From contig NZ_BAJN01000006.1 in the NCBI RefSeq assembly GCF_000613725.1, forward strand, positions 62,001 through 126,000: a stretch of 64,000 nucleotides of DNA, given 5' to 3'. Shown here one piece after another: positions 43,809-53,522 of the stretch. The position numbers and the translations under genes are program-made. This DNA is from Hoylesella pleuritidis JCM 14110. GTDB taxonomy: Bacteria; Bacteroidota; Bacteroidia; Bacteroidales; Bacteroidaceae. The notes beneath the pieces were generated by a model, which searched no databases, was not told where the DNA came from, and was given only the letters and a program-made list of their open reading frames with translations. The stretch's first letter is position 1; each line of letters starts with the position of its first letter.

Positions 43809-45695
43809 ATGATGGACTCTCAGTTGAACACCCTGGAACAGGGAATGAATGAAGAAGAGAAAGTATTGCCGGACAGTAAGATGGTTAATGACGATGTAAA
43901 AGACACTGAATCACCTTCTGACACGCCGTTAAATGTAGAGCAATTAACGGCAGAGCACGATGCCGATAACGATTACTTGCAAAAGGTTTATACAACCAAG
44001 CAAGAGATATTGGAACGCGTTCGTGAAATCGCTCACGGCGAAGAGGCCCCTCGCAAGGAGGAAGTAGACTATCTGAAAACCGTCTTCTACAAACTGCACA
44101 TTGCCGAACGCGATGTCCAACAACGTGAGTATTTGGAGGCGGGAGGCAATCCTGATACCTATTCCGTACTTCCCGACGATGATGAAGAGGCGTTCAAGGC
44201 CGAGATGATCATTATTAAAGAGCGACGTGCGAAGCTCTTCCAAGAGAAAGAAGCAGAGAAAGCGGAGAACCTGAAACGCAAACTCGAGATCATAGAGAAG
44301 ATTAAAGCGATGGCCATTTCGCCCGATGAGGCTAACAAATCATATCTGCAATTCAAAGAATTACAACAAGAGTGGAAAGAGATCAAGGCAGTCCCAGCAG
44401 AGAAAGCCAATGAACTTTGGCGTAATTATCAATCTATGTGGAGCAGTTTTATGATTTATTGAAATTGAATAGTGAAGCGCGCGAGTATGATTTCAAGAAA
44501 AATCTTGAACGTAAAACAAAGCTTTGTGAAGCTGCAGAAAAGTTGGCTGATGAGTCAGATGTAATCAGTGCTTTCCATCAATTGCAGGAGTTGCACCAGC
44601 AGTATCGTGAGATCGGCCCCGTTTCTAAGGATTTGCGTGAAGAAATTTGGGCTCGCTTCAAAGCTGCTTCCACTGTTATCAACAAACGCCATCAGCAACA
44701 TTTTGAACAACTTAGAGCTAAGGAGAATGAGAATCTGACCAAAAAGACGGTCCTCTGTGAGCAAGTTGAAACCTTAGCACAGCAAGAATGTAAGACCGCA
44801 GCCGATTGGGAGAAACTCACCAAAGAGATTATCGCCGTGCAAGCAGAATGGAAAACCATCGGATTTGCACCGCAGAAGATGAACGTTAAAATATTCGAGC
44901 GTTTCCGTTCGACTTGTGATGATTTCTTCAGTCGTAAAGCAACGTTTTTTCAAAGAGTTGAAAACGCAATATGCAGAGAATGCAGAAAAGAAGAAGACTT
45001 TGGTAGAAAAGGCCCGCGCTCTGCAAGATAGTACTGAATGGAAATCTACAAGTGACAAACTCATTGCTCTGCAAAAAGAATGGAAAACCATCGGAATGGT
45101 TCCCCGAAAGTTGGGTGATCAGCTATGGAATGACTTCCTCAATGCTTGCAATCATTTCTTCGAGGCACGTAATTCGGCTAATGCTGGCACACGAAATGAG
45201 GAAAAAGACAACCTCGGAAAGAAGCGAGACATTATTGCTCAATTGAAAACACTGGCCGAAGAAAAGGCAGACAATATTCAGGAAAAGGTTCAGAGTCTGG
45301 TAGACGAATACAATCAAGTGGGGCACGTACCATATAAAGAAAAAGATAAGCTGTACAAAGAGTATCACGATATACTTGATAAACTGTATAAAGAACTGAA
45401 TATCTCTATTGCACGGAAGCGTCTTGATAATTTCAAGAACAATTTGAAGAACGTGGCTAAGCGTGGGGAAGACGCCTTGGACAATGAACGTGGTCGCCTG
45501 ATGCGGCGTTATGAGCAAGTGAAACAAGAAGTTCAGACGTATGAAAACAATCTTGGTTTCCTCAATGCCAGCAGTAAAAAAGGCAACAGTTTGATTGACG
45601 AAATGAATCGGAAAGTGCAGAAACTCAAAGATGATATGAGTCTTTTGCGCGAAAAGATCAAGGCAATCGACAAGCAAAGTGAAGCCGAAGAATAA
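43809..45695 (+). CDS. DUF349-repeat protein, two frameshifts as sequenced
   Basis: The restored protein is 628 residues: an acidic N-terminal tail (about 1-60), then repeated DUF349 helical modules of about 70 residues (for example LQFKELQQEWKEIKAVPAEK and KLIALQKEWKTIGMVPRKLG), and a C-terminal coiled coil (QKLKDDMSLLREKIKAID). DUF349 proteins are mostly uncharacterised. The frame breaks twice: near 44431-44438 (one base missing; expected YVEQFYDLLK) and at the T run 44945-44950 (one T too many; expected RKATFFKELK). A -7 box TAAGTTTG lies at 43750-43757. The first frame start has ATG at 43809 and 43812. A strong terminator follows. Confidence 0.87.
43923..43988 (+). repeat. 22-bp phased units inside the DUF349 gene
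   Basis: ACGCCGTTAAATG at 43923, TAACGGCAGAGCA at 43945 and TAACGATTACTTGC at 43967 are exactly 22 bp apart and resemble the intergenic units. They encode part of the acidic N-terminal tail. Confidence 0.55.
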
Positions 45696-45717
45696 ATCTT
45701 CCTATATAAATAGGAAT

Positions 45718-45764
45718 GCGACAGCCACGCAGATGTATTATCATTTGCGTGGCTGTCGCTTTTA
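45718..45764 (+). terminator. Terminator after DUF349 gene
   Basis: GCGACAGCCACGCA pairs with TGCGTGGCTGTCGC, followed by TTTT. Confidence 0.9.
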
Positions 45765-45794
45765 ATGAATCCCCCATCGTTCACCTCTATACAA

Positions 45795-45822
45795 CAAAAA
45801 AGCATCTCCGATATGGAGATGC
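45795..45822 (-). terminator. Terminator after tRNA-Gln
   Basis: GCATCTCC (45802-45809) pairs with GGAGATGC (45815-45822); six T follow on the minus strand. Confidence 0.85.
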
Positions 45823-45828
45823 GTCTTG

Positions 45829-45899
45829 TTGGGATACCAGGATTCGAACCTGGAATGACAGGACCAGAATCTGTAGTGTTACCATTACACCATATCCCA
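45829..45899 (-). tRNA. tRNA-Gln (CTG)
   Basis: On the minus strand: TGGGATA acceptor, ATGGTGTAATGGTAACAC D-arm, loop TTCTGGT with anticodon CTG, GTTCGAATC T-arm, TATCCCA. The acceptor with U1-A72 fits glutamine tRNA. The top pair of the anticodon stem below the loop is A-C rather than a Watson-Crick pair, and the discriminator is A. CCA is not encoded. Confidence 0.88.
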
Positions 45900-45939
45900 A
45901 GATGTGTCTTGTCTGCCGATTCATTTCTGAATACGTGTG

Positions 45940-45970
45940 CAAAGATACTTCTTTTTCCCGAAACGACAAA
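45940..45970 (-). promoter_or_regulatory. Promoter for tRNA-Gln
   Basis: On the minus strand TTTG (45967-45970), 19 bases, then TATCTTTG (45940-45947). Confidence 0.8.
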
Positions 45971-46061
45971 CTTTTTCAGCGAGTTTTTTAGTGATCTGCT
46001 ATGAATTCAACATCCAAAAGAAATGTCGCCTATAAAAAATCCAAATAAAAGCGGCATTGTA

Positions 46062-46091
46062 TTGCTATCTCAATAAATAGCTGTAATTTTG
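46062..46091 (+). promoter_or_regulatory. Promoter for rsfS-ftsH-cdsA
   Basis: TTG (46062-46064), 19 bases, then TAATTTTG (46084-46091), 24 bases before the rsfS ATG. Confidence 0.75.
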
Positions 46092-46115
46092 TAATTCATA
46101 ATGAAACAACATTGA

Positions 46116-46475
46116 ATGATTAAGACAAACGAACTGGTAAAGACGATAACCAAGGGGATTCAAGAAAAGAAAGGGAGTGGCATAGTTATTGCAGATCTCG
46201 GAAATATAGACGGAGCCATTGCCCGATATTTCGTGATCTGTCAAGGCAATTCGCCCTCGCAAGTAGAAGCAATTGCCGAATCGGTAGGTGATTTTGCTCG
46301 GAAAGACGGTGGCGAAAAGCCTACTCACGTAGTCGGATTGGGAACAGACCAATGGGTGGCGATGGATTACAGCGATGTGATGGTACACATCTTCTTGCCT
46401 GAGACACGCGCATTCTACGACTTGGAAAATCTTTGGCAGGACGCGAAATTGACCCGTTTACCAGACATAGATTAA
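46116..46475 (+). CDS. rsfS: Ribosomal silencing factor RsfS
   Basis: RsfS binds uL14 and keeps the two ribosomal subunits apart when nutrients are low. The 119-residue protein shows IVIADLGNIDGAIARYFVIC, VEAIAESV, and the conserved WVAMDYSDVMVHIFLPETRAFYDLENLW. It begins an operon with ftsH (14-base gap) and cdsA, the usual order in Bacteroidetes. Confidence 0.95.
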   Translation: MIKTNELVKTITKGIQEKKGSGIVIADLGNIDGAIARYFVICQGNSPSQVEAIAESVGDFARKDGGEKPTHVVGLGTDQWVAMDYSDVMVHIFLPETRAFYDLENLWQDAKLTRLPDID

Positions 46476-46489
46476 TCAATTAAGAACAA

Positions 46490-48522
46490 ATGAACAATAA
46501 CAACAATCCCTTTAACGGCCCGGATCAACAGCCGAAGATGCCCCGATTCAATATGAATTGGGTCTATGCCATCGTGTTGGTAGCGCTCATCGTACTGTTT
46601 CTTTCGGGTGGCGGCGAGGCGCTTGGCGGCAACGGAGCCAGCCAACAGGCCACTTACACGAGGTTTAAAGAGTATGTCGAGAAAGGTTACGCACAGAGTG
46701 TGGTGGTCAATAAGAATGAGGGTACGCTGCGAATGTATGTCAAAGCCAAGAATGTTCGCGATGTTTTCAATATGTCGGCCAAGCAAGTGGGAGCACATCC
46801 ATATGTGAATGTTGACTTCGGCTCTATCGATGAGCTGGACAAATATCTCACCGTTGAACAGCAAAAGGGTAAGATCGTTGATTTCAGTTACGAAAACAAG
46901 CGAGGCAACGATCTGATAAACATCCTCCTCAATCTGTCTCCTTTCATTCTGATGGCCGTGGTTTGGATCTTCTTGATGCGGCGTTGGGGCGGTGGAACCG
47001 GTGGGGCGGCGTGTTCAATGTAGGCAAGAGCAAGGCCCGAATGTATGAAAAGGGAAACGAGATAGGCATTACTTTCAAAGACGTTGCCGGTCAGGCAGGT
47101 GCCAAACAAGAGGTTCAAGAGATCGTGGAGTTTCTTCGGAATCCGCAGAAATACACCGACTTGGGGGGCAAGATACCGAAAGGCGCGCTATTAGTGGGAC
47201 CTCCCGGAACAGGAAAAACGTTGCTGGCTAAAGCTGTTGCGGGCGAAGCGGGCGTGCCGTTCTTCTCGATGAGCGGCTCAGATTTCGTCGAAATGTTTGT
47301 AGGCGTAGGTGCCAGTCGTGTGCGCGACGCTTTCCAAAAAGCCAAAGAGAAAGCTCCGAGCATCATCTTTATTGATGAAATCGACGCGATTGGCCGTGCC
47401 CGGAGCAAAAATCCGGCTATGGGCGGTAACGACGAACGCGAAAATACGCTCAATGCACTGCTTACTGAGATGGACGGATTCGGTACCAATAGCGGCGTTA
47501 TCATCCTCGCAGCCACTAACCGAGTAGATATGCTCGACAGTGCATTGCTCCGTGCGGGCAGGTTCGATCGTCAGATCAATGTCGATTTACCTGACCTGAC
47601 CGAGCGAAAAGAAATCTTCCAGGTGCATCTTCGCCCTGTCAAGATAGACGAAAGTCTTGACATCGACTTGTTGGCACGGCAAACTCCGGGTTTTTCAGGC
47701 GCAGATATAGCCAACGTTTGCAATGAAGCTGCCCTGATTGCAGCCCGACACGATAAGAAAAAAGTGGGTAAACAAGATTTTCTTGATGCCGTAGACCGCA
47801 TCATCGGAGGTTTGGAGAAAAAAACGAAAGTGATGACTGCCAGAGAGAAACGTACCATTGCGCTGCACGAAGCTGGGCACGCCACGGTGTCGTGGTTCTG
47901 CGAACACGCCAATCCTTTGGTCAAAGTATCCATCGTTCCGCGTGGGCGCGCATTGGGAGCAGCGTGGTATCTGCCCGAAGAACGCCAGATAACGACTAAA
48001 GAAGAGATGCTCGATGAGATGTGTGCACTCTTCGGCGGGCGTGCAGCCGAGGAACTTTTCACCGGTCATATATCGACAGGTGCAATGAACGATTTGGAAA
48101 GAGCCACCAAGAGTGCATATGGAATGATTGCCTATGCAGGTATGGGCGACAAACTGCCGAATGTTTGTTACTATAACAATCAGGAATATCAATTTCAGCG
48201 TCCGTACTCAGATACAACCGCAAAGATTATGGATGACGAGGTGATCAAAATGCTCAACGAACAGTATGAGCGTGCAAAGAAAATCCTGATAGAGCATAAA
48301 GAGGGGCACAATCAGCTGGCAGAGCTCCTCATTCAACGTGAAGTCATTATGGCAGAGGATGTGGAACGCATCTTTGGTAAGCGTCCGTGGGTGAGTCGCT
48401 CGCAAGAACTGATGGAAGACAACGAACCTAAACTCGAAGATATGCCTGACGAAGTGAAGCTGGCACAGGCTGAATTCAAACAGTCGGAAGCCGATAAACA
48501 GGCTGACGAAAACAACAAATAA
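46490..48522 (+). CDS. ftsH: ATP-dependent zinc metalloprotease FtsH, frameshifted as sequenced
   Basis: FtsH is a membrane-bound AAA+ protease for quality control. Restored, it is 677 residues: a membrane segment (about 20-40), a periplasmic domain, a second membrane segment (about 145-165), a Gly-rich linker, the AAA+ domain ([24 protein letters not shown]) and the zinc protease with [12 protein letters not shown]. The frame breaks in a G-rich stretch at about 47002-47009, just after the second membrane segment: GGAACSM-stop against the expected [19 protein letters not shown]. One missing G explains it. As FtsH is usually essential, a sequencing error is more likely than a real split. Confidence 0.93.
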
Positions 48523-48530
48523 CAATCACG

Positions 48531-48566
48531 GCCGACTTGGGACGCACAGTCCCTGGTCGGTCTTTT
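48531..48566 (+). terminator. Hairpin between ftsH and cdsA
   Basis: GCCGACTTGGGAC pairs with GTCCCTGGTCGGT around a 5-base loop, followed by CTTTT. It lies within the operon, so it could set the ratio of ftsH to cdsA message. Confidence 0.75.
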
Positions 48567-48578
48567 AACTGTAAAAAG

Positions 48579-49441
48579 ATGAGCAGCAAGACCAAAAACT
48601 TATTGTCCGTACAATTACGGGCGTGCTTTTCATAGCCATAATGGTATCGGGATTCCTGCGTCCGCAGGCTATGGTGTTCCTATTCAGTCTCATTACGGGC
48701 CTCACGATATGGGAATACTGCTCGTTAGTGAATGAATTAAAGACTGTCACCGTTAATCGTTTTATCGCTACGGTGGCCGGAGTCTACTTCTTTCTGGCTG
48801 TTGCCGGCATCAACAGCGGTTACATTCAGACCAACGGTGTGTTTGTTCCTTATCTGCTGACGATTGTTTATCTCTTCGTCAGCGAACTCTACACGCGCAA
48901 CGAAAACGCCATACACGACTGGGCCTATACAATGCTTTCGCAGATGTATATCGCTCTTCCGTTCTCAATGATCAATGTTTTGGCATTCCGACAGGCCCCC
49001 GACGGCGACATACATTATTATTATCTCCTGCCGCTCAGCGTGTTTATCTTTCTGTGGACGAACGACACTGGTGCTTATTGCAGTGGTTCGTTGTTAGGCA
49101 AACACAAGTTATTTCCACGTATCTCACCTGCCAAGAGCTGGGAAGGCAGCATTGGCGGAACTCTCTTCGTACTCATTGCAGCTGCTGTTGTGGGCTATTT
49201 AGAATCACAGAGTAATGCGCTTTCGGGGCTCACCATTGTTCAATGGTTAGGTTTGGGGCTCGTTGTTACCGTCTTCGGAACATGGGGTGACTTGGTGGAA
49301 AGCCTCTTCAAACGTACCTTGGGCATTAAAGACAGCGGCAATATTTTGCCTGGACACGGCGGAATGCTCGACCGTTTCGACTCATCTTTAATGGCGATTC
49401 CTGCCTCTGTGGTATATCTTTATACTTTGAGTCTTTGTTAG
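48579..49441 (+). CDS. cdsA: Phosphatidate cytidylyltransferase, frameshifted near the start
   Basis: CdsA makes CDP-diacylglycerol for phospholipid synthesis. It has about eight membrane segments and the C-terminal family signature: SPAKSWEGSIGGTLF, GTWGDLVESLFKRTLGIKDSG, PGHGGMLDRFDS. The natural start seems to be ATG 48579 (MSSKTKN), but that frame soon stops. The main frame upstream of RTITGVLFIAIM has no ATG before a stop. One missing base near 48598-48604 joins them as a 287-residue protein. Confidence 0.88.
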
Positions 49442-49475
49442 AATTATGACATTCGATTATTCGGCTGATTGCGAC

Positions 49476-49563
49476 TAACTGTTAGTTGTATTGCAATTAA
49501 CCGTTAGTTACAACGCGAAAAGCCGTTAATCGGACGACGATTAACGGCTTTTCGCAAACCAAT
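49476..49563. repeat. 22-bp unit array with built-in hairpin
   Basis: Units start at 49476 (TAACTGTTA), 49498 (TAACCGTTA), 49520 (AAGCCGTTA) and 49542 (TAACGGCTT). Units three and four are reverse complements, forming a perfect 18-bp stem with a 5-base loop (49515-49555) that ends in AAAGC and GCTTT runs. It lies between the convergent cdsA and lpxB genes and may serve as a two-way terminator. Confidence 0.85.
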
Positions 49564-49650
49564 TTACACTTGATCACTTTCGGGACTGCCGTTTTGGCTG
49601 CGACAAAAAGGCAGTATCACTTGATCGCCTTTCCCCTTTCGGCCACCCTT

Positions 49651-50793
49651 TCAGGCGTTTTTTAACAAGCGGATCATCATCTTTGCAGCTTGATCGGGGG
49701 CTATATCGTCACCCAAACGATGACGAATGTCGGCATAGTCTTGCAACATTTTCGCGCGATAAGACATGTCGTTGAGGAGCCGGTTGAGTTCTCCGGCGAT
49801 GTTATCTACAGTGAACCGATCGGCCAACAGCTCTTGGACGACTTCACGATCGGCAATGAGATTGACCAGAGAGATATATTTCACTTGGATGATATGATTG
49901 AAAGCGAAACGGATGAGATGCGGAACGGGCGTCTCATAACACACCACTTGGGGAACATCCAACAATGCCGTCTCGAGCGTTGCAGTTCCGCTTGTGACAA
50001 GCGCTGCGGCCGAATGCGAGAGGAGTGCGTATGTTTGATCTTTCATCAACACGACATTCGTACCCGAAATGAATTTCTCATAATACGCCTCTTCAATCGA
50101 CGGCGCACCCGCCAACACCATTTGGCAATTCGGGAAACGGCTGGCAGCTTCGATCATAGCCGGTAAATTATCTTTGATTTCCTGTCGTCGACTGCCTGCC
50201 AACAAAGCAATGACAGGTTTGTCGAGCGCCAATCCATTCTTTCTTTTAAAAGCTTCGGCCGTCTGCTGATAATCTTTTCGGAACAGCCGAACCTCATCTG
50301 CCGTGGGGTTTCCTACATAATGGATAGGATAATGATGCTTCTGCTCATAGAAAGGGACCTCAAATGGCAGAATCGAGAACAGTTCGTCGACATCTCTCTT
50401 GATGTTTTTAATGCGGTATTCTTTCCATGCCCAGATCTTCGGTGAGATGTAATAGTAGACGGGGATACGGCTGTGCGCGTGGATATAACGGGCAATATTG
50501 AGGTTGAAACCAGGATAATCGACCAAAATCAAAACGTCGGGCTGCCACTGAATGATATCTCGTTTGCATGTGGCCATTGCCTGAAAGATGGTGCGCAAGT
50601 GCAGTAGCACAGGCACGAATCCCATATAAGCCATATCCTTATAGTGACGAATGCATGTGCCCCCAACCGCAGTCATCAGATCGCCGCCCACAAACCGGAA
50701 CTCGGTTTGCGGGTCTTCAGCTTGCAAGGAGCGCATTAGGTGTGATGCGTGAAGGTCGCCCGAGGCTTCGCCTACTATCAAATAATACCTCAT
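49651..50793 (-). CDS. lpxB: Lipid-A-disaccharide synthase
   Basis: LpxB joins UDP-2,3-diacylglucosamine to lipid X in lipid A synthesis at the inner face of the inner membrane. The 380-residue protein has VGEASGDLHASHL at the N-terminus, FRFVGGDLMTAVGG, the membrane-near VLILVDYPGFNLNIARY and PVIALLAGSRRQEIKDNLP, and VTSGTATLETALLDVPQVV near the C-terminus. It follows surE on the same strand after 57 bases. Confidence 0.95.
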   Translation of the reverse strand: MRYYLIVGEASGDLHASHLMRSLQAEDPQTEFRFVGGDLMTAVGGTCIRHYKDMAYMGFVPVLLHLRTIFQAMATCKRDIIQWQPDVLILVDYPGFNLNIARYIHAHSRIPVYYYISPKIWAWKEYRIKNIKRDVDELFSILPFEVPFYEQKHHYPIHYVGNPTADEVRLFRKDYQQTAEAFKRKNGLALDKPVIALLAGSRRQEIKDNLPAMIEAASRFPNCQMVLAGAPSIEEAYYEKFISGTNVVLMKDQTYALLSHSAAALVTSGTATLETALLDVPQVVCYETPVPHLIRFAFNHIIQVKYISLVNLIADREVVQELLADRFTVDNIAGELNRLLNDMSYRAKMLQDYADIRHRLGDDIAPDQAAKMMIRLLKNA

Positions 50794-50850
50794 TTTAGTT
50801 GAAAGTTAAGGGCTGAAAGTCAAGAGTTGTCCAATTAGAATTGTCAATTG

Positions 50851-51627
50851 TCAGTTCTCAACGATCAACTTCTGCACCTCTTTCATTGCTTCATATGCCG
50901 TGACATCCATCGTTGTAGGCGTTATTGAGACGTAACCGTGTGTGAGAGCCCAGCTGTCTGTGTCCTCAGCCTGCGGTTCATCGTTGGTATATTCACCCGT
51001 CATCCAAAAGTAATCATAACCGTGCGGATGACGCATTTTCACGCATTCGTTATCCCACGTGCCGTAAGCCATCCGGCAAATTTTCACACCTCGGAACTCA
51101 GTCAGCTTCGGGAAGTTGACGTTTAGACACACGCCTTTGGGCAAACCGGTCGTTAACACACGTGTGACAATCTGTCGAACAAGCGGTCGCAAGGGCGTAA
51201 AGTCGGCGTCATCACGATGATCACAGAGCGAAAAAGCTATCGAAGGAATATATTTCATACAGCCTTCCATCGTAACCCCCATCGTTCCGCTGTAATGCGA
51301 ATTAACTGAAGCGTTATCTCCATGATTGATTCCGCCGATTATAATATCAGGCTTTCGGTCGTGGAAAAACTGATCCAAAGCTAACTTTACACAGTCAGCC
51401 GGTGTACCGCTGCACGACCATACTTCGGCATTTTCAATCGGCCGGCGCAGCTTCAAGCGCAAAGGCTCGGCTGCAGAAAAGGCACAAGAGAATCCCGAGC
51501 GGGCCGATTCAGGGGCACAAACAAGAATATCGCCTAAATCACTGAGCATTGCTACCAAACTGCGTAACCCTTTGGCGTGATAACCGTCATCGTTTGAGAT
51601 TAATATAAAAGGTCTCTTTTTATCCAT
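50851..51627 (-). CDS. surE: 5'-nucleotidase SurE
   Basis: SurE removes phosphate from nucleoside monophosphates and short polyphosphate in the cytoplasm. The 258-residue protein has LISNDDGYHAKGL (metal-binding Asp pair), SGFSCAFS, GTPADCVKLAL and SGINHGDN-like SVNSHYSGTMGVTMEG. It is divergent from parA. -7 boxes for both lie in the shared gap. Confidence 0.95.
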   Translation of the reverse strand: MDKKRPFILISNDDGYHAKGLRSLVAMLSDLGDILVCAPESARSGFSCAFSAAEPLRLKLRRPIENAEVWSCSGTPADCVKLALDQFFHDRKPDIIIGGINHGDNASVNSHYSGTMGVTMEGCMKYIPSIAFSLCDHRDDADFTPLRPLVRQIVTRVLTTGLPKGVCLNVNFPKLTEFRGVKICRMAYGTWDNECVKMRHPHGYDYFWMTGEYTNDEPQAEDTDSWALTHGYVSITPTTMDVTAYEAMKEVQKLIVEN

Positions 51628-51650
51628 AAATTATAACTGTTTTCAGATTG

Positions 51651-51707
51651 CAAAAGTACGAAAAAACCTTTAATCTACCGCTTTCTCACATAAAATATGT
51701 ATCTTTG
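51651..51707. promoter_or_regulatory. Divergent -7 boxes for surE and parA
   Basis: TACTTTTG on the minus strand (51651-51658) faces surE, and TATCTTTG on the plus strand (51700-51707) faces parA. Clear -33 boxes are not seen for either. Confidence 0.55.
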
Positions 51708-51740
51708 CAATCTACATTTCATAGAAGAAAGAAGAATCAA

Positions 51741-52508
51741 ATGGGAAAAATTATCGCATTAGCCAATCAAAAGGGAGGTGTCGGTAAGACGACAACGACC
51801 ATCAATCTTGCTGCTTCGCTTGCCACACTCGAGAAGAGTGTCCTTGTGGTTGATGCCGACCCGCAGGCCAATGCATCAAGTGGCTTGGGCGTAGACATCA
51901 AAGAGGTGGATTGTTCTCTTTATGAGTGCATCATCGATCACGCTGATGTGCGCGATGCAGTCTATACCACCGATATCGACGGTTTAGACATAATCCCAAG
52001 CCATATCGACCTTGTAGGAGCGGAAATAGAGATGCTCAATATCGAGAATCGTGAGAAAGTGATCAAGAATTTGCTTGATACCATCCGCCAAGAATACGAC
52101 TATATCCTTATCGATTGCTCACCTTCGTTGGGCCTGATCACTGTAAATGCTCTCACGGCTGCTGATTCCGTAATCATTCCTGTACAATGCGAATACTTCG
52201 CTTTGGAAGGAATCAGCAAACTGCTGAATACAATTAAGATTATCAAAAGCAAGCTCAATCCGGCTTTGGAGATTGAAGGTTTCTTGCTGACAATGTATGA
52301 CAGCCGGTTGCGTTTGGCCAACCAGATTTATGACGAGGTAAAACGCCACTTCCAAGAACTGGTCTTCAAGACTGTTATTCAGCGCAATGTGAAGCTCAGC
52401 GAGAGTCCGAGCCACGGTCTTCCGGTTATTCTTTACGATGCCGATTCTACCGGATCAAAGAATCATTTGGCACTGGCTAAGGAGATTATCAGCAAGAGCG
52501 AGAGTTAG
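51741..52508 (+). CDS. parA: Chromosome-partitioning ATPase ParA
   Basis: ParA is a deviant Walker ATPase that moves the ParB-parS complex over the nucleoid. The 255-residue protein begins GKIIALANQKGGVGKTTT (deviant Walker A), then VVDADPQANASSGLG and YILIDCSPSLGLITVNAL. ATG 51741 is the proper start; a longer frame runs into the promoter. parB follows after a 117-base repeat-rich gap. Confidence 0.95.
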   Translation: MGKIIALANQKGGVGKTTTTINLAASLATLEKSVLVVDADPQANASSGLGVDIKEVDCSLYECIIDHADVRDAVYTTDIDGLDIIPSHIDLVGAEIEMLNIENREKVIKNLLDTIRQEYDYILIDCSPSLGLITVNALTAADSVIIPVQCEYFALEGISKLLNTIKIIKSKLNPALEIEGFLLTMYDSRLRLANQIYDEVKRHFQELVFKTVIQRNVKLSESPSHGLPVILYDADSTGSKNHLALAKEIISKSES

Positions 52509-52509
52509 G

Positions 52510-52612
52510 GTTTTAGTTTTTGAGTTTTCGAGTTGATAGGTTTTCTCTATTGAGATATATCGGCTCTGAACTCAAAAAACTAAAAAACTTGAGAACTCAA
52601 AAACTAAAATAA
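52510..52612. repeat. Inverted repeat between parA and parB
   Basis: GGTTTTAGTTTTTGAGTT (from 52509) is largely complementary to AACTCAAAAACTAAAAT (to 52611), with a second CTCAAAAAACTAAA copy between. A related GAGTTTTTGAGTTAATGAG stretch occurs near 8245. It could weaken read-through into parB. Confidence 0.6.
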
Positions 52613-52625
52613 CTCATCAACTTAT

Positions 52626-53518
52626 ATGGTTGTACATAAGAAATTCAATGCGCTGGGGCGTGGACTCGATGCTCTTATTTCCACCGAAGCAGTTCGTACT
52701 CAGGGCAGTTCGACGATAAACGAGATCCAGATAGACCAGATTCAGGCCAATCCGAACCAACCTCGGCGCGAGTTTGACGAAGAATCGTTGCAAGAATTAG
52801 CCATAGTATTCGCGAAATCGGCATTGTTCAGCCTATCACACTGCGTCAGATTGCCGACAACAAATTTCAGATCGTAGCCGGCGAACGGCGCTGGCGAGCC
52901 TCACAGATCGCTGGATTGAAAGCCATTCCAGCCTATATCCGTACCATCGACGATGAAACTGTGATGGAAATGGCACTTGTCGAGAATATCCAACGTGAAG
53001 ATTTGAACGCCATCGAAATTGCTTTGGCCTACGAACATTTGATGGAAAACAGCGGAATGACACAAGAGAAGGTGGCTGAAAGAGTCGGAAAGAGTCGTAC
53101 GGCAGTGGCTAACTATCTGCGATTATTGAAACTTCCCGCCCAGGTTCAAATGGCTTTACAAAAGAAAGAGATTGATATGGGGCACGCCAGGGCCTTGCTC
53201 TCACTCGAAAGCCCGTCTATGCAAATCAAACTTTTCAAGGAAATACAGAAAAACGGATACTCGGTACGCAAGGTGGAAGATCTTGTGCGCAATTTTAAAA
53301 GCAGTGAAACCGATGGCGACGAATTACAGAAGATTACCCTGCGACCCCAACTCCCCAAAGAGTTCAATGTCTTGAAAAAACGCCTCTCTGCGTTCCTTAA
53401 TACCCAAGTACAAATGAGTTGTTCGGCAAAAGGCAAAGGAAAAATTACTATTCCGTTTGCAGACGAACAGGAATTGGAACGCATTATGAATATTTTCGAT
53501 AAACTGAAAGAGCAGTAA
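52626..53518 (+). CDS. parB: Chromosome-partitioning protein ParB, frameshifted as sequenced
   Basis: ParB binds parS and spreads as a CTP-driven clamp. Restored, it is 297 residues: KKFNALGRGLDALIST start, IDQIQANPNQPRREFDEESL, GERRWRAS (CTP/arginine patch), the helix-turn-helix region with MTQEKVAERVGKSRTAVANYLRLLKLP, and a C-terminal dimer domain. The frame breaks near 52801-52807: the first frame runs on to VFAKSALF, where the family expects SIREIGIVQPITLRQ. One missing base explains it. Confidence 0.92.
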
Positions 53519-53522
53519 CAGC

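Noticed and set aside
46490-48522. ftsH as two real genes
   Set aside because: The second frame lacks a proper start and membrane part; adding one G in a G-rich stretch gives a normal 677-residue FtsH.
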